Shown here piece after piece: positions 53,575-63,376 of a DNA stretch of 64,000 bases (its first letter is position 1; the number at the start of each line of letters is the position of its first letter). The position numbers and the translations under genes were made by a program. Origin of the DNA: Nitrospira sp. (GTDB lineage: Bacteria > Nitrospirota > Nitrospiria > Nitrospirales > Nitrospiraceae); contig JANDJI010000003.1 of NCBI GenBank assembly GCA_024331125.1, positions 62,001-126,000 of the forward strand, given 5' to 3'. The notes below the pieces were generated by a model. The model was not told the origin of the DNA. It saw only the letters and a list, made by a program, of their open reading frames with translations, and did not search any database.

Positions 53575-53904
53575 ATGGGTGCATATGATAGGCTAAATCG
53601 TGTATTGAGACAAACGAGGGAGGCCATGGCGGGAATTGTCAAAGAAAGAAAGCGGTTGTTGCGTATCCCCTCACGAATCGTGTTGCCATTTGGGTATCGG
53701 ATTACCGTGAGACAACTGTCAGACGCGGAAATGGACAGGCGCGACGAGAATGCCGATGGCATCTGGGATGACGAATCAAAGACCATTTATATCCGCAAAC
53801 GGCTCCCCGTCACCCGTCGCCGATACATCCTGGCCCATGAGCTGGGCCATGCCTGGCTGGACTGGCAGCATCGGTACATGGATGACGGCAAAGCCAGTAC
53901 GTAG
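53575..53904 (+). CDS. ImmA/IrrE family metallopeptidase
   Basis: A 109-residue protein with the zinc-protease motif HELGH in RYILAHELGHAWLDWQHR, preceded by TIYIRKRLPVTRR. Such small peptidases often cut a repressor or an antitoxin, but no partner gene is adjacent. ATG 53575 gives the full frame; ATG 53626 (MAGIVKERKRLL) has a better ribosome-binding site (GAGGGAGG) and may be the true start. The 296 bases before it hold only the hairpin at 53321. Confidence 0.6.
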   Translation: MGAYDRLNRVLRQTREAMAGIVKERKRLLRIPSRIVLPFGYRITVRQLSDAEMDRRDENADGIWDDESKTIYIRKRLPVTRRRYILAHELGHAWLDWQHRYMDDGKAST

Positions 53905-53935
53905 GTCGGCACGTCTTTCCTTCGCTCTTCTCGAG

Positions 53936-54409
<474 letters not shown>

Positions 54410-54505
54410 AGCCTGATCCCCTCGCTCGTTCGACCTTGTTATCGGCACTTCGACTCCTCACTGGAAAAGAAAGTCCCCTCTCCTCTCAACACGGAGAGGC
54501 CGCTC

Positions 54506-54889
54506 CTAACGGGAGCGCCTTTCTATTAACTCGATCAGGACTCGATACGTCATTTCCCTGGTTTTCGCCTTTCCGATCCCTTGTTGCTCCCCGTCGATGT
54601 TTTCCTCCATCCAGACGCGCTCATGCACGTGCGGGGCGACCTCGTCGCACAAGCTCCACATGCTGTGGAGAAAGGTTTCAGACAGACCGACTTGGATTCC
54701 CTCGGACTCGATACGGTCATCCAGCAGGGCGAGCAGATCGGAAATGGCGTCATGGGGTCGGTAGGGTGTGGGACTGAATCCAAATTGCTCGGTGGCGAGT
54801 TCCTCCTGCACGGCCTGTTCGACCAGGTCCTGCATATAGGCTTTCAGGAGTCCGATGACATGACCCGAAAATGGCGGAGCCGTTTCCAT
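54506..54889 (-). CDS. Hypothetical acidic protein
   Basis: A 127-residue helical, acidic protein (METAPPFSGHVIGLLKAYMQ...), with SETFLHSMWSLCDEVAPHVH near the middle. No domain recognised; plausible start ATG 54889. It stands 96 bases upstream of the EVE gene on the same strand, so the two may be co-transcribed. Confidence 0.5.
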   Translation of the reverse strand: METAPPFSGHVIGLLKAYMQDLVEQAVQEELATEQFGFSPTPYRPHDAISDLLALLDDRIESEGIQVGLSETFLHSMWSLCDEVAPHVHERVWMEENIDGEQQGIGKAKTREMTYRVLIELIERRSR

Positions 54890-54997
54890 GCTCCATTATC
54901 GGATTTCTCCCGGAATGGAGCAAGCGGGCAAAGTCCGGTCGCTCCAGTTGACCGGCCGCCGGTCCGTTCTCTAAGATCGTCACGGCTCTCACAAGTC

Positions 54998-55873
54998 ATG
55001 AGAAATGTCGTGTCGACTACTCGTCCAACCGAACAATACGAGATCTCAATCCGGACGGCGGCGGGCCATGTGACGACAATGGTGGACGTTCCCACTGCTT
55101 TTGTCCCTGTCACCGCCATCACTCCTTTATTACGGCAATTGGGAGAAGAAGCTCAGCGGTTGGAAGTAACTCGAACCTCCGAAGAAGGTCGGCGTTGTTC
55201 CTGTGCCAAAGGATGCGCGGCCTGCTGCCGGATGTTGGTTCCGCTCTCTCCCCCGGAGGCCTTTCGATTGATGGAGGTTATTCGCCTGTTGCCTGTTGAA
55301 CAACAAGATCGTATTGCCGCGCGGTTGGAACGATCCAAATCTCTCCTTCTATCCCATGGCATCTGGCAACGGCTTCTTGACGTGGGAGAATCTGAGCGAC
55401 CGCTGGATGATGACGAACTGGCTCCTCTGAATGAGGCGTACTATTCCCTGAGGATGCCATGCCCGTTTCTTGAGGACGAGGTGTGTTCGATCTACGACGA
55501 ACGGCCCTCCGCCTGCCGGGAACTGCTGGTCACCTCGCCGCCGGATTATTGTCAAGATATGGTCGACAACCCGGTTGACGCCCTTCCGGTTCCCATTCGC
55601 GTCAGTACCGTCTTGGGATTGCTGTGGGGTGACCTGACCGGTACTCCGCCTCGGATGATCCCTCTCCCCATCATCAAAAACTGGGTCGAACGCCACCAAC
55701 CCGAGAGTGAACGGACGTGGCAGGGTTTTGCCCTGCTTGAGGCCGCCCTCGACAAAATATGGCGGTTCCTCAGTCAGGATCGGAACGGCGCACCAACCAA
55801 GCTGCCTCAGGACAGGCCAATTCGAACAAGTGGAGTTCAGCAGGAGTTCATTGACAAGAATGGGAGAATCTGA
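54998..55873 (+). CDS. YkgJ family cysteine cluster protein
   Basis: A 291-residue protein with the cluster C-x3-C-x2-CC (CSCAKGCAACCRMLVPLSPP) and the later C-x5-C-x6-C type arrangement (PCPFLEDEVCSIYDERPSAC) of the YkgJ/UPF0153 family, which binds a metal, probably zinc or iron. Function unknown. The open frame to 54581 is rejected because it overlaps the acidic protein gene; ATG 54998 is the first sensible start. It precedes thrH by three bases and is surely co-transcribed with it. Confidence 0.85.
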   Translation: MRNVVSTTRPTEQYEISIRTAAGHVTTMVDVPTAFVPVTAITPLLRQLGEEAQRLEVTRTSEEGRRCSCAKGCAACCRMLVPLSPPEAFRLMEVIRLLPVEQQDRIAARLERSKSLLLSHGIWQRLLDVGESERPLDDDELAPLNEAYYSLRMPCPFLEDEVCSIYDERPSACRELLVTSPPDYCQDMVDNPVDALPVPIRVSTVLGLLWGDLTGTPPRMIPLPIIKNWVERHQPESERTWQGFALLEAALDKIWRFLSQDRNGAPTKLPQDRPIRTSGVQQEFIDKNGRI

Positions 55874-55876
55874 CCG

Positions 55877-56494
55877 ATGAACAAGCCCGTGATGGTCTGT
55901 TTGGATCTGGAAGGAGTGCTGGTCCCTGAAATCTGGATCAACGTTGCGTTGAAGACCGGTATCGAGGATTTGAAAATCACGACCCGCGAAATGCCGGACT
56001 ACGACAAGCTCATGAAACAACGTCTGGCGATTTTAGATCGTCATCATCTCACGCTGGGCGACATTCAAGAGGTCATTGCCGCTATGGGCCCCTTGGAGGG
56101 AGCCGCCGAGTTTCTTGGATGGCTCCGTGAACGATGCCAGGTCATTATCCTGTCCGATACGTTTTACCAATTTGCGCTTCCGTTGATGAGACAGTTGGGG
56201 TTTCCCACCTTATTTTGCAATCAACTGGAGGTGGACGACTCCGGTCGCATCGTCAACTACCACATGCGGATGCAGAACCAAAAGAAGCATTCCGTGGCAG
56301 CCTTCAAAACCCTGAATTTTCTGATCATCGCCGCGGGAGACTCCTACAACGATACGGCCATGCTGGAGGAAGCAGACGCCGGGTTCTTCTTCAGACCTCC
56401 CGAGCACCTGCCGAAAGAGTTTCCACAATTTCCCGTCACACGGACCTATGACGAGTTGCGGGAACGATTCATGACGGCCGGGAAGTTTTGCTGA
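55877..56494 (+). CDS. thrH: ThrH-type phosphoserine phosphatase / homoserine phosphotransferase
   Basis: A 205-residue HAD phosphatase. Motif I is DLEGVLVPE (DxEG variant of ThrH), motif II VIILSDTFY, motif IV AAGDSYNDTAML, where the DSYND triad ends the active site. ThrH dephosphorylates phosphoserine and can pass the phosphate to homoserine, linking serine and threonine synthesis. Length equals that of the Pseudomonas enzyme. Confidence 0.92.
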   Translation: MNKPVMVCLDLEGVLVPEIWINVALKTGIEDLKITTREMPDYDKLMKQRLAILDRHHLTLGDIQEVIAAMGPLEGAAEFLGWLRERCQVIILSDTFYQFALPLMRQLGFPTLFCNQLEVDDSGRIVNYHMRMQNQKKHSVAAFKTLNFLIIAAGDSYNDTAMLEEADAGFFFRPPEHLPKEFPQFPVTRTYDELRERFMTAGKFC

Positions 56495-56582
56495 CGGCCG
56501 GCGGCTCGATATTCGGTGGGACGTTGAAAAACAGCGCGGTGACAAGGCGCGCCGCATACGAACAGACCCTTCCAATTTGCCC

Positions 56583-58307
56583 CTAGAAGTTCAACCACAA
56601 TTGCGCATAGGCCCAGGTCTGGTCCTTGGTGGTGCCCAAGTTCTCTCGGATATAGGGGCCTGTGAACATGTACGCAAAAGACGTCTGAAAGGCGAGTTTG
56701 CCGTCCATGAACATGTGGGTCCAGGTAAAGTCCACCTCGCTTCCGATGTGGTTGGCGGTATTGTCCGCCTTGGAATAGACATAGACCCCCTGGCTGGCCC
56801 GATACCAATTGTCCCGGGCGTTGGCGAGATTCAAATGGGTGTACCAGATTTCGATGTGATCATCCCTGGTCGGACGAGCCTGGAAATTGGCCGACCATGT
56901 CAACGTGTTTTTCCATCCCATGACATCCATATAGCCCATGTGAATGTGGTTGGTAGGATAGAAATTTTCAAAAGTGTTGGCGGTCGAGCAACTTCCATAG
57001 GCGGCGTTTAAGGTGCAGTTGGCGCGGCCGTCACCCGAGGCATAATCAAAATTGAGGGCGAAGCGCGGCTTCCACGCCCACTCATAAAAGGTATAGCCGA
57101 TCCAGTTTCTGGTGGCCCAGGCATTGATGCTGAGACATTTGTATTGTGTTCCGGTAGGACCACAGGGTTCGACCGCCTGGCCGGTGTCTCCCATCTGCCC
57201 GAATTGATAAACGATCTCGTTGGAAAAGTCGAAGCCGCCCTTCTTGACGGCGATCCGATTGCCGATCACGTGGCGGGTCTGGTTCCCATGCTTTGGCGTT
57301 CCGAGGCCTTGTGCGTTACTGTTGTCCGCGCCGAGGTTGTTTTTATAGTAGATGTAGAACGGTTCAATGAGCGTCCAGGGAACCGCCTTGATCTGGTTAT
57401 AAAACACCAGCATGTCGATATCCCCATGGGCGTTTTGCGATTGGCCGGTTCCTGGAAGATTCGGTCCTCCGCTGCCGAGCGGCGCTCCTTGAGGAAGATC
57501 CGTTTCCGCCAGCCGAAACCAGCCGAAGGATGAATCCATGAACTTGGTGCTGTAGTTGGTCATGATGCCGTCGAAGGAGAAACCGGTATTCGCCCAGTCA
57601 AAGTGGCCCAATAAACTCTGGTCTCCAAAGACGAGATATTGCCTTCCGGCCTTGAGGCCAAGGCCGGGAATGCCGGCGAAGTTGCGGATGAGCATGTAGC
57701 CGGCGCGAATTCCAAGCGAACAGGACGATCTGCCGGAAGCCAACGCCGGACCGCACGTGTGAGTGATCGGATCTTGGTTGCCCCCCCAAGTCCGGGAATC
57801 GATGAATTCCAAGTAGAAATTCACATCGGGAGAAAGATCGTACCCGATACCCAACCGGGTCATCTGTTGAACGTAGGAATCATTGGCATGGCCGGGAAGA
57901 TGATTGGCGAGGCCGGTCGGACTATTACAGCTTCCCGCCGTGGCTCCGTTCCCCCCGATCCCACCGCCGAAACAGAGGTTATTTCGATATTCGGGCCGCA
58001 CCCGAAGGTCCGCCCGAATCCAAAAGTTCTTGATGTCAAAGTTCCTTCCGATGTGCGGATCAAAGAGCTCGTATTGCTCTTTCAGGGGAATGCCGCGTCC
58101 GATGACGATAATATTCGTAATCCGCTCTCCTTCAGGAATCTCAAATGCCGCGTGGCCGGTCGAACTGAGAGAAAGCAGCGACCCGATCAAAAGAATGAGG
58201 GGCCTGAGAATCGTTCGCGTTTCTCTTTTCCATCGAACACATCGTCGAATGGATTGAGAGAGCCGCGCGCCGTTGAGCAATCCGACAAACGATGAACCCA
58301 TCTTCAT
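56583..58307 (-). CDS. Alginate-export family outer-membrane porin
   Basis: A 574-residue beta-barrel protein with a long N-terminal signal region (RPLILLIGSLLSLSSTGHA) and a C-terminal Phe (AYAQLWLNF). The strand and turn pattern, IGRNFDIKNFWIRADLRVR near the start, LKAGRQYLVFGDQSLLGHFD in the middle and WYTHLNLANARDNWYRASQG near the end place it in the alginate_exp family (PF13372). These act as anion-selective or polysaccharide porins. Several paired Cys (for example CTLNAAYGSC, CGPALASGRSSC) could form periplasmic or loop disulfides. Not tied to an alginate cluster here. Confidence 0.85.
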   Translation of the reverse strand: MKMGSSFVGLLNGARLSQSIRRCVRWKRETRTILRPLILLIGSLLSLSSTGHAAFEIPEGERITNIIVIGRGIPLKEQYELFDPHIGRNFDIKNFWIRADLRVRPEYRNNLCFGGGIGGNGATAGSCNSPTGLANHLPGHANDSYVQQMTRLGIGYDLSPDVNFYLEFIDSRTWGGNQDPITHTCGPALASGRSSCSLGIRAGYMLIRNFAGIPGLGLKAGRQYLVFGDQSLLGHFDWANTGFSFDGIMTNYSTKFMDSSFGWFRLAETDLPQGAPLGSGGPNLPGTGQSQNAHGDIDMLVFYNQIKAVPWTLIEPFYIYYKNNLGADNSNAQGLGTPKHGNQTRHVIGNRIAVKKGGFDFSNEIVYQFGQMGDTGQAVEPCGPTGTQYKCLSINAWATRNWIGYTFYEWAWKPRFALNFDYASGDGRANCTLNAAYGSCSTANTFENFYPTNHIHMGYMDVMGWKNTLTWSANFQARPTRDDHIEIWYTHLNLANARDNWYRASQGVYVYSKADNTANHIGSEVDFTWTHMFMDGKLAFQTSFAYMFTGPYIRENLGTTKDQTWAYAQLWLNF

Positions 58308-58364
58308 GTCTGCTAAGCGTGGAGCAATGGTCGAGGGACCCGCGGTTATTGGAGACGCACGATG

Positions 58365-58658
58365 TTATGTTTGGCGTGTCTGAGGGGCGGTCTTATCCTC
58401 TGTCTGAGTACCTGCAGCACTGATCTCGTCCTCCGTTTCTTTGAGGGTGGCCTGAAAATCCTGCTCCGCCATCTTCATTTCCTGTTGAAGGAGGTTCAAC
58501 TCCGGCTCGACGGACTTCCTGAGATCTTCCGTTGCATCCTTCAGTCCCTTGACGGCCTTTCCAACTTGACGCCCAACCTCGGGCAATTGTTTGGGGCCGA
58601 ACAAGAGAAAGGCAATGACCAGAATGATGAGAATTTCGCCGGTTCCTAGGCCGAACAT
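58365..58658 (-). CDS. tatB: Sec-independent translocase component TatB-like
   Basis: A 97-residue protein with an N-terminal helix (TGEILIILVIAFLLFGPKQLPE), the FGPKxLP hinge, an amphipathic helix (VGRQVGKAVKGLKDATEDLR) and a charged tail. The length is between TatA and TatB; the longer amphipathic helix and the sequence GPKQLPEVGRQVG favour TatB. It and the neighbouring TatA would export folded Tat substrates such as NxrA. Confidence 0.75.
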   Translation of the reverse strand: MFGLGTGEILIILVIAFLLFGPKQLPEVGRQVGKAVKGLKDATEDLRKSVEPELNLLQQEMKMAEQDFQATLKETEDEISAAGTQTEDKTAPQTRQT

Positions 58659-58734
58659 ACATCACATCGACTGACACGGCACGGTGATTCAGAAAAACTT
58701 CCTTTCGTTTTCCCACTTTTTCACACGGACGCCA

Positions 58735-59007
58735 CTATCCTTGTTTGATGTGTTCGGGATGGCCTGGAGAACCGGACGGCGGAGCGTTGGCCGCTTGCGT
58801 GTGCGTTTGAGTGGAGGATGCAGCCTGGGCCTGCGGAGGTTCCCCCGGGGTGACGTCAATGGCATCCGCTTCGTGCATGGTCTTCTTGAAACCCTTGATG
58901 GCTTTGCCTAATCCCTCGCCCAGTTGCGGGAGTTTGCCCGCGCCGAAAATGATCAGCACGATAAACAGAATCAGGAGCAGTTCCATCCATCCGAAAGAGC
59001 CGAACAT
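58735..59007 (-). CDS. tatA: Sec-independent translocase component TatA
   Basis: A 90-residue protein: FGSFGWMELLLILFIVLIIF helix, the FGAGKLPQLGEGLGKAIKGF hinge and amphipathic helix, and a flexible Gln/Pro/Ser-rich tail. Start taken at ATG 59007 (MFGSFGW); ATG 59019 is in frame. TatA forms the export pore for folded proteins. It stands 76 bases upstream of the tatB-like gene on the same strand; no tatC is seen in the window. Confidence 0.85.
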   Translation of the reverse strand: MFGSFGWMELLLILFIVLIIFGAGKLPQLGEGLGKAIKGFKKTMHEADAIDVTPGEPPQAQAASSTQTHTQAANAPPSGSPGHPEHIKQG

Positions 59008-59127
59008 ACCTGACCTCAATGAGGCGAGAAGAGCAGAATTTTTTCGACCGCGCTACAGAGAGGCTAGCTGAATGTCGCGAGGGAAGTCAAGGGAAGGGGA
59101 AGGGACAAGCGGAATTTGCTCGAGGAC

Positions 59128-60231
59128 TCAACGTTCAGAGCCTATTCTGATGATTCCGCTGATGATCCCGCCGCCCAGCACGTGATCTCCCCGATAAAAC
59201 ACCGCGGACTGCCCAGGACACAAGGCTTTCTGCGGTTCAAGAAATTGGAGACGCGCGGACGAGCCGGCGCGTGGATACAGCGTGGCGGACACGGCTGGCG
59301 TCGCGTAGCGTACCTTGACCTGAATGTCCGTGACGCGCTGAGACAGAGAATGGTCGAAGACGTTGAGATCTTCGACGTCGCACTCGTCGTTGTACAGCGA
59401 TTCCTCCGGACCGAGGATGACCGTATTCGTGACGGGACGAACCTGTTGGACATACAGCCGACGGCCCGTTGCAACACCCAACCCACGTCGTTGGCCCGGC
59501 GTATAGAAGGCAATGCCATCGTGTCTTCCCAGAGAGCGTCCTTCTTGATCGAGAAATTGTCCCGGGTTGCGGATTGCAGGATCTTCCCGCTCAAGAAACG
59601 CGCGATAGTCGCCCTGGCTGACAAAACAGATTTCTTGGCTTTCCTTCATTTCATCGGCCGGAAGTCCCAAGGCTTCGGCCTCTCTCCAGACATCGCTCTT
59701 TTGCATGGTTCCTATGGGAAACAGAAGCCGCGGGAGCCAGGCAGGATTCAAACGATACAGGAAATAGCTCTGGTCTTTTTTGAGATCAACGGCCCGCTGG
59801 AGGGTCAGTCCTGCGTTGGTCCTTGCAAGGCGGACATAATGACCGGTCGCGACGAATTCAATTCCTCGGCTATCCGCCAGTTCAATGAGTCGGCGAATTT
59901 TGACTCGTTCGTTGCATCGCACACATGGATTCGGCGTAATCCCTTCCTTATACGCTCTGACAAAATCCGCGATCACGTTGTCCCGAAAGTCGTCGCGGGT
60001 GTCGACAACTTCATAGGAAATGCCAAGCCGCTGGGCCACATATTTGGCGATGCCGATCTTGCAGCATCCGCGCTCTTGCCATTTTTTGGAAGTAGGCTGA
60101 CTCGTTTCTTCCGGTTCCCAAACCTGGAGCGTGACGCCCTGTACCGCGTAGCCCTGACGAACGAGGAGGGCTGCGGCGACGGAACTATCCACTCCACCGC
60201 TCATGCCAAGAAGGATCGTGGGACGACTCAT
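59128..60231 (-). CDS. mnmA: tRNA-specific 2-thiouridylase MnmA
   Basis: A 367-residue enzyme that makes 2-thiouridine at position 34 of tRNA Lys, Glu and Gln. The PP-loop is LLGMSGGVDSS, the first catalytic Cys lies in PNPCVRCNERVK and the second in EICFVSQGDY; the C-terminal barrel has PLYVQQ-like and FYTPGQRRGLGVA. Full length. ATG 60231 is used; the frame to 60261 overlaps the bactofilin region and is not needed. No iscS-like gene is adjacent. Confidence 0.95.
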   Translation of the reverse strand: MSRPTILLGMSGGVDSSVAAALLVRQGYAVQGVTLQVWEPEETSQPTSKKWQERGCCKIGIAKYVAQRLGISYEVVDTRDDFRDNVIADFVRAYKEGITPNPCVRCNERVKIRRLIELADSRGIEFVATGHYVRLARTNAGLTLQRAVDLKKDQSYFLYRLNPAWLPRLLFPIGTMQKSDVWREAEALGLPADEMKESQEICFVSQGDYRAFLEREDPAIRNPGQFLDQEGRSLGRHDGIAFYTPGQRRGLGVATGRRLYVQQVRPVTNTVILGPEESLYNDECDVEDLNVFDHSLSQRVTDIQVKVRYATPAVSATLYPRAGSSARLQFLEPQKALCPGQSAVFYRGDHVLGGGIISGIIRIGSER

Positions 60232-60266
60232 AGGTGAAACATTGTATTGAGATCCCGGCAACAGCG

Positions 60267-60731
60267 CTAGTGGCCGGTCGATCTGGCTCGCACGCGGTGG
60301 GCCGTCAGATCATGGAGGTCATGAGGATTTTTTGCAGCCGGAGAGGATGGCTGGTCTTCAACCCACTTATGGGCCCCCATATCGCACATGCCATGGAAAT
60401 GGGCTCCGTCTTCTATGGCGATCGCCGCCGTTCGAACGTCTCCGATCAAAATCCCAGGCTTGTTGATTTGGACCTTCTCCAAAGCAGTCACTGTCCCGTT
60501 TATTTTTCCGCTCGTCATGACGGTTCCCGCTGAGATGAGTCCCTTGATGACCCCCTGCTCTCCCACGATCAGAGTTCCATTCGTATGAACCTCTCCCTCA
60601 AGTCGCCCATCGACTCGAATGGTCCCCTCAAAATGGATAACCCCTCTGAAATCGACTCCCTTCGCGAGAAACGTCAGACTCTCGCTCCCACTTCCTGTTT
60701 TTGACTTGTCCTCCCCACCGATGGGCCACAT
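60267..60731 (-). CDS. Bactofilin, copy 1
   Basis: A 154-residue bactofilin: the right-handed beta-helix repeats are seen as FRGVIHFEGTIRVDGRLEGE, VHTNGTLIVGEQGVIKGLIS, AGTVMTSGKINGTVTALEKV and QINKPGILIGDVRTAAIAIE. These polymerise into cytoskeletal filaments at the membrane. ATG 60731 chosen; an open frame extends to 60791. Found in a pair between mnmA and parB. Confidence 0.9.
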   Translation of the reverse strand: MWPIGGEDKSKTGSGSESLTFLAKGVDFRGVIHFEGTIRVDGRLEGEVHTNGTLIVGEQGVIKGLISAGTVMTSGKINGTVTALEKVQINKPGILIGDVRTAAIAIEDGAHFHGMCDMGAHKWVEDQPSSPAAKNPHDLHDLTAHRVRARSTGH

Positions 60732-60979
60732 CAGCCTTTCAAGCTCCTTTTCTGATAAAGCAGCAGCTTCGCACCGAGAAGCCCGACTCACGAATGAGCA
60801 ACCGGCTGCCTAGCAAAAAACCGACGGGCCTCTCTCAATCCAGCGGTTCGGCCATTGCGGTTCCCGATTGTCAGCACATCGTAGTCACGTGGGACGGCTC
60901 AGAGTCGTTCATCCGCCCCACGATTTTGTTCACCTCAAAAAACGTGCTGCGAGCATGTCCCATTCGCTCGGATCAGCAT

Positions 60980-61474
60980 CTATGCCGTGATACGTTTGAC
61001 AACCGGCTGATCCCCCTGTGGAATCGCCCGGAGCGAAGGCTCGCGTTGCGTGTCTCGCGAAACGGCCGACATCTCGAGCGTCCCATTGAACATGACTCCT
61101 TCTTCCATTGACAGCATCGGAGTCTTCACGCCTCCGGTAATGACGGCCGGCGCCCGCAATTTGATTTTTTCCTTGGCAACGATGTCCCCGGTTATTTTTC
61201 CTTTGCAGACGATCGTCCCCGCCGTGACCTTCGCCTTGAGCACCGCCTCTTCTCCGACAAGCAGAATGCCATCCGTTTGGATTTCCCCTTCGACCGAACC
61301 GTCGATCCTGACGGTCCCTTGATAGGTGATCGTGCCTTTGAAATCGACTCCTTTTCCAACGAACGCACTGATCTCTTCTCCCATTTCGGTCCGCTGAGAC
61401 CTCGGCGCCGTCATAAGAGCTTCCGCATCTTGTGTCGTCGATGAACTGTTGTCCGGCTTGTCCTGTTTCCACAT
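60980..61474 (-). CDS. Bactofilin, copy 2
   Basis: A 164-residue bactofilin with a disordered N-terminus and repeats FKGTITYQGTVRIDGSVEGE, IQTDGILLVGEEAVLKAKVT, AGTIVCKGKITGDIVAKEKI and KLRAPAVITGGVKTPMLSME. ATG 61474 follows GAGGAGGG by about ten bases. Bactofilins often act in chromosome segregation with ParABS and in polar organisation, which fits its place beside parB. Confidence 0.9.
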   Translation of the reverse strand: MWKQDKPDNSSSTTQDAEALMTAPRSQRTEMGEEISAFVGKGVDFKGTITYQGTVRIDGSVEGEIQTDGILLVGEEAVLKAKVTAGTIVCKGKITGDIVAKEKIKLRAPAVITGGVKTPMLSMEEGVMFNGTLEMSAVSRDTQREPSLRAIPQGDQPVVKRITA

Positions 61475-61711
61475 ATGGGGATCCCTCCTCATGGTTATGT
61501 CGCCATGCTGTCGACGTTCATCTCTATGGCACGTCCTTCATCGTTACACACGCAAGTCAATTTGAAATCCTGTTTATGTGAAACCAGGGCGAGCCCGGAC
61601 CTGTGTAGTATCGGCTACTTGGCGGAGTAAATTAAGCGCAGCCGAGGGAAAAAGCAACTTTTTCGTTTTCGCCTTAACGTGCTCCCCCTTCGTTCATTGG
61701 AACTCGGCGAA

Positions 61712-62560
61712 TTATGACAGGACCGTTTCGACAATTCCTTCCAGCTCTTCAGGGGAGAAGTAGCGAATGATAATTTTCCCGCCCTTGCCTCGAGGCTGAA
61801 TCATCACTTTGGTTCCTAGCTTTTTCTGGAGTTTTGATTCGAGATCCAGGCGGTATTGATCGTGGGCCGCCCTGCGATTCCGTCTGTTGCCGCGCAAGAT
61901 TGACGCCACCATTTTTTCGGTCTCTCGCACCGAGAGCCCCTGAGCGACGACCTTTTGAGAAATCTCAAGCTGCAACTCCGGAGACTCGATGCCGAGGATC
62001 ACCTTGGCATGGCCGGCCGATAGGGCTTGATTCTCGACAAATTTCTGGACCTCCGGGTGAAGATTGGTCAATCGAACGGCGTTCGCAACGGACGACCGAT
62101 CGCATCCGACTTTTTTGGCGATCATCTCGTGCGTGAGCCCGAACTCGTTCATCATTCTCAAGTATGCTCTCGCGATTTCCATAGGGTTCAAGTCCGAGCG
62201 TTGAAGATTCTCGATCAAGGCGATCAGGATCGCTTCTTCATCGCTGCAATTTCTGACGATCGCTCGAACGGTTTTGAGCCCGGCCTCTTTTGAAGCGCGC
62301 CACCGTCGCTCCCCCGAGATCAGCTCGAAGATCCCGTCCCCTTTTCGCCTGACCATGATCGGTTGGAGCATGCCCGTCTCATGAATGGACGCAGCCAATT
62401 CAGCGAGTTCTTCCGGAGAGAAATGTTGCCGAGGCTGATACCGGTTCGGAACAATGTCTTCCACTCGCAAATACTGGATATCGCTCCCCTCAACCGGATG
62501 GGTTCCCGGCAAAGATGGCAAAAGGGCGTCAAGTCCTTTCCCGAGCGCTTTCTTCTCCAT
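61712..62560 (-). CDS. parB: Chromosome-partitioning protein ParB
   Basis: A 282-residue CTP-dependent DNA-clamp protein. Visible are the N-terminal box GKGLDALLPSL, the CTP-binding GERRWRASKEAGL with ENLQRSDLNPMEIA, a helix-turn-helix (THEMIAKKVGCDRSSVANAV), and the C-terminal dimer domain LESKLQKKLGTKVMIQ. It binds parS and recruits SMC. Overlaps parA by 32 bases. The 61475-61711 gap holds nothing I can support. Confidence 0.97.
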   Translation of the reverse strand: MEKKALGKGLDALLPSLPGTHPVEGSDIQYLRVEDIVPNRYQPRQHFSPEELAELAASIHETGMLQPIMVRRKGDGIFELISGERRWRASKEAGLKTVRAIVRNCSDEEAILIALIENLQRSDLNPMEIARAYLRMMNEFGLTHEMIAKKVGCDRSSVANAVRLTNLHPEVQKFVENQALSAGHAKVILGIESPELQLEISQKVVAQGLSVRETEKMVASILRGNRRNRRAAHDQYRLDLESKLQKKLGTKVMIQPRGKGGKIIIRYFSPEELEGIVETVLS

Positions 62561-63314
62561 GGGCGAGAAACTCCTTCGCTAAAGCGATATAGGCTTGTGA
62601 TCCCGACGATGCCGCATTGTACAGTATGCCTGGACGCCCATAACTCGGCGCCTCGGCCAGCGTGATATTGCGTGGAATGACCGTGCGGTACACTTTTTCT
62701 TTGAAGTGGGCCCGAACCTGCTCGGCCACCTGCCGGGCCAAGGTATTGCGCGAGTCGAACATCGTCAAGATGATCCCTTCAATGCTTAGATCAGGATTGA
62801 ACGACTGACGCACTCGCTCGATACTGGAGACCAGACGCGTGAGCCCCTCCATGGCGTAGTATTCGCACTGAACCGGAATCAAGACCGTTTTCGCGGCCGT
62901 CAGCGCATTGATCGTCAGAATGCCGAGGGCCGGCGGGCAGTCAATAAGGATAAGGTCATAATCACCCGCCAACTCTCCCAAAACATCTTTCAAGTACCGT
63001 TCGCGATTTTCGATATGAGCCAATTCAATCTCAACCCCGGCAAGATCGGCATTCGCGGGGAGGATGAACAGATTCCGAACGAGGGTTTCCACTCGAACAT
63101 TTTGAATGGATCCGTCCTTGATTAAGGAATGGTACACGGTATGCCGAAGCGATCGAGGATCAATGCCCAGGCCGCTCGTGGCATTTCCTTGAGGATCGAA
63201 ATCGACCAAGAGGACCGACCGCCCCTCAAGCGCAACGGCCGACGCCAAATTCACGGACGTTGTTGTCTTCCCTACTCCACCCTTCTGATTAGCAACCGCG
63301 ACTATTTTTCTCAT
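62529..63314 (-). CDS. parA: Chromosome-partitioning ATPase ParA (Soj)
   Basis: A 261-residue deviant Walker ATPase: KGGVGKTTTSVNLA, then LLVDFDPQGNATSGLG (A' motif) and LILIDCPPALG. It positions ParB-parS complexes by dynamic DNA binding. The stop overlaps parB, so translation is coupled. rsmG, the usual upstream gene, lies 62 bases away on the same strand, with a parS-like palindrome in between. Confidence 0.97.
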   Translation of the reverse strand: MRKIVAVANQKGGVGKTTTSVNLASAVALEGRSVLLVDFDPQGNATSGLGIDPRSLRHTVYHSLIKDGSIQNVRVETLVRNLFILPANADLAGVEIELAHIENRERYLKDVLGELAGDYDLILIDCPPALGILTINALTAAKTVLIPVQCEYYAMEGLTRLVSSIERVRQSFNPDLSIEGIILTMFDSRNTLARQVAEQVRAHFKEKVYRTVIPRNITLAEAPSYGRPGILYNAASSGSQAYIALAKEFLAHGEESARERT

Positions 63315-63346
63315 ATATTCAAATACTTATATCAAAAATCTATCTC

Positions 63347-63362
63347 TGTTCCACGTGGAACT
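63347..63362. other. parS-like palindrome
   Basis: TGTTCCACGTGGAACT contains the perfect palindrome GTTCCACGTGGAAC, equal in 14 of 16 positions to the parS consensus TGTTTCACGTGAAACA and identical in core to the TGTTCCACGTGGAAC variants known in other phyla. It lies between rsmG and parA, where ParB of the same operon would bind. Confidence 0.85.
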
Positions 63363-63376
63363 GACTTGAGTGCTTT

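Noticed and set aside
59116..60237. 373-codon open frame opposite mnmA
   Set aside because: It mirrors mnmA almost exactly and has no recognisable sequence.
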